Shown here piece by piece: positions 6,088 to 9,940 of a stretch of 9,940 bases of DNA. The DNA lies in contig RFIY01000111.1 in assembly GCA_003695505.1 (NCBI GenBank), positions 1 through 9,940 of the forward strand, written 5' to 3'. A program made the translations under genes and the position numbers. How positions within the stretch are numbered: position 1 is the first letter of the stretch; every line of letters starts with the position of its first letter. The DNA is from J088 sp003695505 [NCBI: Candidatus Dadabacteria bacterium] (GTDB taxonomy: Bacteria > J088). The notes below the pieces were generated by a model that saw only the letters and a program-made list of their open reading frames with translations, ran no database searches and had not been told where the DNA came from.

Positions 6088-6801
6088 ATGGTGAATGGAT
6101 GGCGATGGCGGTCGGGGCTGTTTCTGGTGTTGGTGAGTCTGGTGCTGCCTACGGTCTCGCGGGCCGACGACCTCGGTCGGCGTGAGGTGGCCGAGCCTGC
6201 GGCGGCGGTTTCGGATACCGCAGGGCGGCTCGAGTACATTCTTGAGATTCTCGACCGTGAACAGCGGCCGGCGAAGTGGTGGACCTGGGGCTGGCAGGTT
6301 GGCTTTGCGGCGATTGCGCTGGGGCAGGGGACCTGGGCGCTGGTATCCGACGATCCGGACGTCAAGGCCGAGCGCGGTGTCGGCGCCGTTGCGGCGTCGA
6401 TCGGCACGATCAGCCAGATCAACGCATGGCTGCCGTCACGCAAAGGTCGCGCGGCCGTATCCGCGACCGGTCCGATCGAAGCGCGCCTGGCCGAAGCCGA
6501 AGATGTGCTGAAGGCGGGCTATAAGAAAGAGCGGTTCACGCGTGGCATCCTGACGCACCTGGGCGCGCTGGCCGTGGCGGGCGGCTCGGCGCTGATTCTC
6601 TGGAAAGTTTATGACCTGCCGGACAAGGCCGCGATCAACTTCCCGATCGCATTGTCGGTCGGGCAGTTGCGCGTCTGGTCGTCGCCGATCCTGTCCTTGC
6701 GGGGCTGGCAGGCGTATGAATCCGCCTACCCCAAACAGCAAAAAGTCAGCTTCGGCATCATGCCGCAGCGCAAAGGCCTGGCGCTCGCGTTACGGTTCTG
6801 A
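6088..6801 (+). CDS. Exported or membrane protein of unknown function
   Basis: A 237-residue protein with a typical Sec signal peptide: WRWRSG n-region, hydrophobic LFLVLVSLVL, and probable cleavage after VSRA (residue 26). A short coiled stretch follows (RLEYILEILDRE). Two or three weakly hydrophobic segments come next (about 68-87, 97-115 and 153-173, the last HLGALAVAGGSALILW), and the C-terminus ends LALALRF, where a terminal aromatic residue is reminiscent of outer-membrane proteins. I do not recognise a family. ATG 6088 has ACAGGA (6076-6081) 6 nt upstream. It is a single-gene unit, divergent from the GHKL operon, and its GC-rich codons match the genes to the right rather than the operon on its left. 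Both ends of this gene therefore look like resident chromosome. Confidence 0.75.
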   Translation: MVNGWRWRSGLFLVLVSLVLPTVSRADDLGRREVAEPAAAVSDTAGRLEYILEILDREQRPAKWWTWGWQVGFAAIALGQGTWALVSDDPDVKAERGVGAVAASIGTISQINAWLPSRKGRAAVSATGPIEARLAEAEDVLKAGYKKERFTRGILTHLGALAVAGGSALILWKVYDLPDKAAINFPIALSVGQLRVWSSPILSLRGWQAYESAYPKQQKVSFGIMPQRKGLALALRF

Positions 6802-6829
6802 GCCGGGCTTCACAACCGGACATTCGCCA

Positions 6830-6847
6830 GCCTGCAAAACAGCAGGC
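6830..6847. repeat. Stem-loop after the exported-protein gene
   Basis: GCCTGC and GCAGGC form a perfect 6-bp stem around the loop AAAACA, 28 bp after the stop codon. No T tract follows, so it would be a weak intrinsic terminator at best; an mRNA 3'-end stabiliser is the alternative. Confidence 0.35.
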
Positions 6848-6878
6848 ATGTTCCGACAGTCATCCAGGCAGAAACACA

Positions 6879-6906
6879 TAGACCGGTGCAGATCCATGTG
6901 TAAGAT
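6879..6906 (+). promoter_or_regulatory. Candidate hicBA promoter
   Basis: TAGACC (6879-6884) and TAAGAT (6901-6906) are separated by 16 bp; each matches the sigma70 consensus at about four of six positions. The predicted start lies near 6913, inside the palindrome at 6904-6917, which would allow autoregulation by the HicAB complex. Confidence 0.35.
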
Positions 6907-6917
6907 ATAGGTATATC
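6904..6917. promoter_or_regulatory. Palindrome, candidate hicBA operator
   Basis: GATATA-GG-TATATC is a perfect 6-bp inverted repeat with a 2-bp centre. It overlaps the candidate -10 element and lies 70 bp upstream of hicB. Toxin-antitoxin operons are usually repressed by their own complex at such palindromes, although this short HicB has no obvious DNA-binding domain. Confidence 0.4.
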
Positions 6918-6986
6918 GCTGCATGTTGCACCTGGATGTCATACGGGGCATACATAGCGCGTCAAGCCGCATCGGAGCGGAAAATT

Positions 6987-7217
6987 ATGGAAAGAATTAT
7001 CAACGTCCACATAGAAAAGCTGCCGGAAGGCGTATATCTCGCCACATCTGACGAGGTTCCAGGTCTTGTCGCGCAAGGGCGCACAATCAGCGAAACATTG
7101 GAAATCGCGCGCGATGTAGCGAAGAAGCTGCTGGAGATGCAGTCTGAACGAAACCAGTCGGCCTCTCTGCCCACCGCCGAGGACGCGTTTGACTATCCAT
7201 TGGTCGTGGGTGAGTGA
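6987..7217 (+). CDS. hicB: HicB-family antitoxin (DUF1902-like)
   Basis: A 76-residue protein that begins MERIINVHIEKLPEGVYLAT, followed by DEVPGLVAQGRTISETLEIA and a helix ARDVAKKLLEM. This is the partial RNase-H-like fold of HicB antitoxins, which bind and neutralise HicA. ATG 6987 is chosen over the in-frame ATG at 6936 because GGAGCGG (6974-6980) lies 6 nt before it and family members start at this point. The C-terminal helix-turn-helix or ribbon-helix-helix domain seen in longer HicBs is absent; the tail is only about 25 residues (SERNQSASLPTAEDAFDYPL). It abuts hicA with no gap (stop TGA, then ATG), so the two are co-translated. The antitoxin-first order is the reverse of E. coli hicAB, but is common for this short subtype. 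Confidence 0.88.
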   Translation: MERIINVHIEKLPEGVYLATSDEVPGLVAQGRTISETLEIARDVAKKLLEMQSERNQSASLPTAEDAFDYPLVVGE

Positions 7218-7445
7218 ATGGGTCGACTGGCGGGATTCCGGTATCGCGAAATCATCAAACGGCTAAAACGTCTCGGATTTGAATTCGAGCGCCACGCGGC
7301 TGGAAGCCACGAGATCTGGTACAACCCCACCAGCGAGCGCTACACGACCATTCCGAATCATCCAGGTGACATGCCAGAAGGCACATTGCGTGCCATTCTT
7401 CGACAGGCGGGCGTGACGCCAGATGAATTTCTGAGCACCAAGTAA
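7218..7445 (+). CDS. hicA: HicA-family toxin (mRNA interferase)
   Basis: A 75-residue protein with the dsRBD-like HicA fold: YREIIKRLKRLGFEFERHAA, then GSHEIWYNP and the strand YTTIPNHPGDMPEGTLRAIL ending in a helix and GVTPDEFL. His31 in the GSH motif is the expected catalytic residue for ribosome-independent mRNA cleavage. The sequence is full length for the family and looks intact, so it should be toxic without HicB. Translation begins at the ATG directly following the hicB stop, with GGTGAGTG upstream acting as a modest ribosome-binding site. The module is most likely a chromosomal stabilisation or phage-response element; its position beside a defence-type block is suggestive but not proof of a link. 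Confidence 0.92.
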   Translation: MGRLAGFRYREIIKRLKRLGFEFERHAAGSHEIWYNPTSERYTTIPNHPGDMPEGTLRAILRQAGVTPDEFLSTK

Positions 7446-7452
7446 CAGCCGC

Positions 7453-7487
7453 AAAAAAGACATCCGAACTGCGGGAAAGTGGATGTC
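7453..7487 (-). terminator. Intrinsic terminator of the tpm operon
   Basis: Read on the minus strand, GACATCC (7487-7481) and GGATGTC (7465-7459) form a 7-bp stem with a 15-nt loop, followed immediately by six Ts (7458-7453). It lies 20-54 bp past the stop of the DCC-family gene. On the plus strand the As come before the stem, so it does not terminate hicA. Confidence 0.8.
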
Positions 7488-7506
7488 CCTTGACGGGGTA
7501 ACGTTC

Positions 7507-7920
7507 TTAACCGGATGACGCGGGCAGCGTTGCCGAGCTGAGCAGTCGCCGCTGTACTTCTGCGACGTCGGTCCAGTCACAGACCGGCGGAAACCAACGG
7601 CGGCGGTGCCGGGCGACCCAGCGGTAGACCGCGTCGCGCAGTGGCGCGGGAATGATCGCTATTGCCGCGACCAGGCAGGCCGGGAACCGCAGCTTTGCGG
7701 CGATCCGCCAGGCGGCGGCGCTGCGGCTGTAGATGCGGCCGTTGCGGATCAGCAGGACCGTGGTCTCGGGGTCGGGCGCGTCCGGCGGCAGACCCTTGAC
7801 ATCCTGACAGGCAACAAAGCGAAACCGGTCGCGATGGTCGTGGCGGGCGATCCAGTGCAGGGCGCGCTGACACAGGCCGCACTCGCCGTCGAAGACGACC
7901 AGATCGTCGGCCGTCGTCAC
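7507..7920 (-). CDS. DCC-family thiol-disulfide oxidoreductase (DUF393)
   Basis: A 137-residue protein with the DUF393 signature: VVFDGECGLCQRALHWIARHD, in which Asp11-Gly12 and the CxxC pair Cys14/Cys17 give the family its DCC name. FRFVACQD, the VLLIRNGRIYSRSAAAWRIA stretch and YRWVARHRRRWF also match the family. Members are thioredoxin-like and are predicted redox proteins; the physiological substrate is not established. Start is GTG at 7920, overlapping the methyltransferase stop by 4 nt (GTGA). It is the last gene of the three-gene operon, followed by a strong terminator. Codon use is strongly GC-rich, as in its two operon partners. Confidence 0.9.
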   Translation of the reverse strand: MTTADDLVVFDGECGLCQRALHWIARHDHRDRFRFVACQDVKGLPPDAPDPETTVLLIRNGRIYSRSAAAWRIAAKLRFPACLVAAIAIIPAPLRDAVYRWVARHRRRWFPPVCDWTDVAEVQRRLLSSATLPASSG

Positions 7921-8576
7921 CGCTTGCGCAGCATCAGCACGCCGTCGGCGATCGGCACGATCGCGATGTCGACGCGCTGATCGATCTGTCGGGCGGCGGC
8001 AAAGGCGCGCAGCGCGTTCGTGTCCGGGTCGTCGCGTTCGGGGTCGGCAACCGCGCCGTTCCAGAAGATATTGTCGACGAGGATCAGGCCGCCTGGTCGT
8101 AGCATCGCCAAGCAGTGCTCGTAGTAGCGTTCGTAGTTTTCCTTGTCGGCGTCGATGAACGCCAGGTCGATCGGAGGATGGCCTTGTTCGCGCAGGCGTT
8201 GCAACGTCTCACCGGCGTCGCCGAGGTGCAGTTCGATGCGCTCCTCGACCATTGCCTGCCGCCAGTAGCGTTGCGCGATCGCAGTTACCTCGGGGTCGCG
8301 GTCGAGAACGGTGGCGCGTGCGATGGACGGTGCGGCCAGCATCACGCTTAGCGACGAATAGCCGGTAAAGACGCCGACCTCCAGGTAGTGGCGAATGTCC
8401 AACTGCTTCGCGAGCAGTCCCATCCACTGCCCCTGCTCGGCGCTGATCTGCATGTTTGCATCGTCGCGCTGCGCCGTTTCTTCGCGCAGTGCGGCCAGGA
8501 TCGGCGGCTCGCGCAACAACGTCTGCTCAAGCCACGCCTGCAGGCGGTCGTCGAGGCCGTACGACCCGCGCGACAT
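7917..8576 (-). CDS. SAM-dependent O-methyltransferase, family 3 (catechol/caffeoyl-CoA type)
   Basis: A Rossmann-fold class I methyltransferase of 219 residues. Motif I is EVGVFTGYSS (from about residue 66), the acidic SAM ribose ligand follows in VLDRDPE, and FIDADKENY (Asp142) and LVDNIFWNG (Asp168-Asn169) give the divalent-metal site typical of cation-dependent O-methyltransferases. The substrate is probably a catechol or other vicinal-diol aromatic, but cannot be specified. The start at 8576 is preferred over the in-frame ATG at 8603 because it forms a TGATG overlap with the tpm stop and has GGAG 8 nt upstream, while the earlier start would overlap tpm by 28 nt. Cotranscribed with tpm and the DCC gene. 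Confidence 0.9.
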   Translation of the reverse strand: MSRGSYGLDDRLQAWLEQTLLREPPILAALREETAQRDDANMQISAEQGQWMGLLAKQLDIRHYLEVGVFTGYSSLSVMLAAPSIARATVLDRDPEVTAIAQRYWRQAMVEERIELHLGDAGETLQRLREQGHPPIDLAFIDADKENYERYYEHCLAMLRPGGLILVDNIFWNGAVADPERDDPDTNALRAFAAARQIDQRVDIAIVPIADGVLMLRKR

Positions 8577-9226
8577 CAGCGGCGCTCCAGCCGATAGGCA
8601 CATTCGTACGCGGGGCCAAGCTCCGCCAGCGCAGGGGGCACGTTGTCGACGCTGCGGCGATCGAGCAGCGCCACCTGCCAGTCTCCTTCGTACAGGTCCC
8701 GCAGCAGCGCTTCGGGCACGCTGAACGGCGGACCGGAAGCGCCGCTATGCTCCAGCGTAACGAGCAGACCTTTGGCGTCCGGGCCGCAGAGCCGATTGAT
8801 TTGCGCGACATATGGCTGCCGCTGCTCCGGTGCGCAGGCGATCAGCGCCGCGCGGTCGTAAAAGGCGTCGATCGGGCCGACGACCTCTGTCGGTACCGTG
8901 AACCAGTCGCCGGCGATCAGCCGCAGGCGGTCGGTCTCGTAGATGCGCCACTGTTCGACGTCGCTGACCGTGGCGTTGTCCAGCCCGGCTTCGGCCAGGA
9001 ATTGCTCGATCGCATCGGCGCAAAGCTCGACGCCGACGACGGTGTGGCCTTGCTCGTGTAGCCAGGCCAGATCCGGGGACTTGCCGCAGAACGGCACCAG
9101 CACCCGCGCGTCGGGGGCAATGTTCAGCGACGGCCAAAAAGCGCGCAACGCCGCGTTGCCCTCGGGCTGGTGCCAGCCCGTCTGGCCGCTGCGCCACCGT
9201 TCGATCCAGAAATCCGCCGTGGTCAT
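8576..9226 (-). CDS. tpm: Thiopurine S-methyltransferase family protein
   Basis: A 216-residue protein, close to the 218 residues usual for bacterial Tpm. It starts with the family signature FWIERWRSGQTGWHQ (residues 6-20) and continues with the SAM-binding RVLVPFCGKSPDLAWL (41-56), GHTVVGVELCADAIEQF and DAFYDRAALIA. Bacterial Tpm proteins methylate thiol-type heterocycles and can convert selenite and tellurite to volatile methylated forms. The start ATG at 9226 has AGGTGA close upstream, giving rather short spacing. It is the first gene of the operon with the O-methyltransferase and DCC protein; this grouping suggests small-molecule or metalloid detoxification. A weak -10-like TATCAT (9269-9264, minus) is the best promoter hint. 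Confidence 0.92.
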   Translation of the reverse strand: MTTADFWIERWRSGQTGWHQPEGNAALRAFWPSLNIAPDARVLVPFCGKSPDLAWLHEQGHTVVGVELCADAIEQFLAEAGLDNATVSDVEQWRIYETDRLRLIAGDWFTVPTEVVGPIDAFYDRAALIACAPEQRQPYVAQINRLCGPDAKGLLVTLEHSGASGPPFSVPEALLRDLYEGDWQVALLDRRSVDNVPPALAELGPAYECAYRLERR

Positions 9227-9312
9227 ATCACCTGCTTTCGGTCAGGTCGAGGCTGTTTCTTGCATGATAGCCGTCGCGGCCGACCGGGCATTTCACAGCG
9301 ACAGCCGGCAAG

Positions 9313-9341
9313 TTGAACCAAATTCAAACATGCGTTACCAT
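9313..9341 (+). promoter_or_regulatory. Candidate promoter of the lipoprotein gene
   Basis: TTGAAC (9313-9318) and TACCAT (9336-9341) are separated by 17 bp; the -10 matches at four of six positions. The predicted transcription start is near 9348, within the inverted repeat at 9330-9350, giving a leader of about 57 nt. Confidence 0.4.
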
Positions 9342-9350
9342 TTGACGCAT
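9330..9350. promoter_or_regulatory. Inverted repeat over the lipoprotein promoter (candidate operator)
   Basis: ATGCGT (9330-9335) and ACGCAT (9345-9350) form a perfect 6-bp inverted repeat with a 9-bp centre. It covers the candidate -10 element and transcription start, the place expected for a repressor site. Confidence 0.4.
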
Positions 9351-9368
9351 TGCTGCCGGCGGGCAGCA
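9351..9368. repeat. GC-rich stem-loop in the lipoprotein leader
   Basis: TGCTGCC and GGCAGCA form a 7-bp stem with a 4-nt loop. No T tract follows on either strand, so it is not an intrinsic terminator. It would be the first structure in the leader RNA. Confidence 0.4.
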
Positions 9369-9386
9369 GCGGTAGACCGGGAGAAC

Positions 9387-9411
9387 TGTACAACGAGGGG
9401 GCTCGTGTACA
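9387..9411 (+). promoter_or_regulatory. Hairpin enclosing the ribosome-binding site and start codon of the lipoprotein gene
   Basis: TGTAC plus ACGAG (9387-9397, with A9392 bulged) pairs with CTCGT plus GTACA (9402-9411) around a GGGG loop. The presumed Shine-Dalgarno GAGGGGG (9395-9401) and the GTG at 9405 lie in the loop and stem, so folding would limit ribosome access. TGTACAACG is also directly repeated at 9387-9395 and 9406-9414. Confidence 0.4.
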
Positions 9412-9940
9412 ACGTGCAAACAGAACCATGGCCGCGGCAAACGTTTGCCCGAATTCGACGGCATGTCGTCCGCGGTCACTCGATTCGTTCTGGATCGGGG
9501 CCGGCGCCGTCGAGGGGGGAGCGCCGGTCCTGGTCCGCTTTGCTTGCCCTGCTGCTCGGCGTGTTTCCGCTGCTGGGCGGGTGCCAGGAAGAATCGCCGC
9601 GGACGCAGAACACAGCAACCGCGCCGCTGGCCGCGCCCGCCGACGGAGAACTGGCGGCACTGCGCGCGCAGATCGAGGCGCTCCAGACGGAACTGGAGAA
9701 GCAGCGTGATCCGCTTCGGGCGGTCGATGACCGGCTCGATATACGATTTCGCGCTGTCTCCGACGCGGTGACGACAGTCGCGGCGAGCCTGCGTGCGGTG
9801 TCCGGCGCGGTGGATGGCCTCGGCGCGCAGATGCAGGCGATCTCGACGAGCACGGACGACCGGCTCAGTCAGATCAATACCCGCCTGGCGACGACAGCGG
9901 CCACGCTGAGCGGACTGCGCGGCGACGTCGATGCGCAACA
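9405..9940 (+). CDS. Coiled-coil lipoprotein, N-terminal part (cut by window edge)
   Basis: An open frame with no stop up to the window edge. It contains a lipoprotein signal: basic RRSW, then hydrophobic SALLALLLGVFPLL and the lipobox LGGC, with Cys at 9582-9584 as the lipidated residue. After a short Pro/Ala-rich tether (ESPRTQNTATAPLAAPADG) come long heptad-like helices: ELAALRAQIEALQTELEKQR and later RLSQINTRLATTAATLSGLR. The protein is therefore a membrane-anchored periplasmic coiled coil, possibly a cell-envelope spacer or a tether for a larger partner. No ATG exists in this frame; GTG 9405 follows GAGGGGG closely, and GTG 9414 is the alternative. Either gives an unusually long n-region (about 57-59 residues before the Cys), so a start I cannot see, such as TTG 9540, remains possible. 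Confidence 0.7.
   Translation, partial: MYNVQTEPWPRQTFARIRRHVVRGHSIRSGSGPAPSRGERRSWSALLALLLGVFPLLGGCQEESPRTQNTATAPLAAPADGELAALRAQIEALQTELEKQRDPLRAVDDRLDIRFRAVSDAVTTVAASLRAVSGAVDGLGAQMQAISTSTDDRLSQINTRLATTAATLSGLRGDVDAQ

Larger units (their letters stand above)
6861..6938. repeat. Pair of 8-bp inverted repeats flanking the hicBA promoter region
   Basis: CATCCAGG (6861-6868) and CCTGGATG (6931-6938) are exact inverse copies 62 bp apart. They bracket the candidate hicBA promoter and the palindrome at 6904-6917. They may be two operator half-sites allowing looping, or chance. Confidence 0.3.

Noticed and set aside
6936-6986. Longer hicB starting at 6936
   Set aside because: The added 17 residues do not look like HicB, and the ATG at 6987 has a good Shine-Dalgarno and fits the family start.
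9445-9771. Plus-strand frame starting TTG at 9445
   Set aside because: It is in a different frame from the lipoprotein signal and coiled coil, is Arg-rich, and stops inside that gene.
9324-9938. Long minus-strand reading frames at the right end
   Set aside because: The plus frame carries a convincing lipobox and heptad coiled coil; the opposite frames encode Arg/Pro/Ala-rich sequence typical of GC-rich antisense frames.

Overview
The window looks like a chromosomal piece of a GC-rich proteobacterium, most likely a gammaproteobacterium. The flanking housekeeping-type genes (a Tpm-family thiopurine methyltransferase, a DCC thiol-disulfide oxidoreductase, a HAD phosphatase) use GC-rich codons, while the block around 2168-5960 is visibly AT-richer. 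I infer that this block was acquired. No organism can be named from the sequence alone.

Layout. (1) 1-91, minus: 5' end of a HAD-family hydrolase running off the left edge. (2) 96-581, minus: vsr, a very-short-patch repair type endonuclease. (3) 614-2134, plus: a DNA cytosine-5 methyltransferase, divergent from vsr across only 32 bp. (4) 2168-5905, minus: a tightly coupled four-gene operon, read right to left: a 73-residue helical protein, a 640-residue GHKL (MutL/MORC/Hsp90-fold) ATPase with a glycine-rich linker and C-terminal beta domain, a 277-residue protein of unknown family, and a 255-residue DUF6339-like protein. All junctions overlap by 4, 4 and 1 nt. (5) 6088-6801, plus: an exported or membrane-anchored protein of unknown function. 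(6) 6987-7445, plus: a HicB/HicA toxin-antitoxin pair with the antitoxin first. (7) 7507-9226, minus: an operon of tpm, a class-I O-methyltransferase and a DCC-family protein, with overlapping start/stop codons and an intrinsic terminator at 7453-7487. (8) 9405 to the right edge, plus: the start of a coiled-coil lipoprotein that remains open at the window end.

The most interesting unit is 96-5905. A C5 methyltransferase, Vsr and a GHKL ATPase operon side by side fit the known theme of restriction-modification loci that use MutL/MORC-type ATPases. I infer an ATP-dependent DNA-restriction or anti-phage system in which the methyltransferase marks self DNA, Vsr either cleaves or repairs T:G mismatches, and the four-gene operon supplies the effector. 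No classical restriction nuclease is recognisable, so the cutting activity, if there is one, must come from Vsr or from the two uncharacterised proteins. The operon has a good sigma70-type promoter whose predicted start falls on the first base of the first start codon, inside an inverted repeat that could be an operator.
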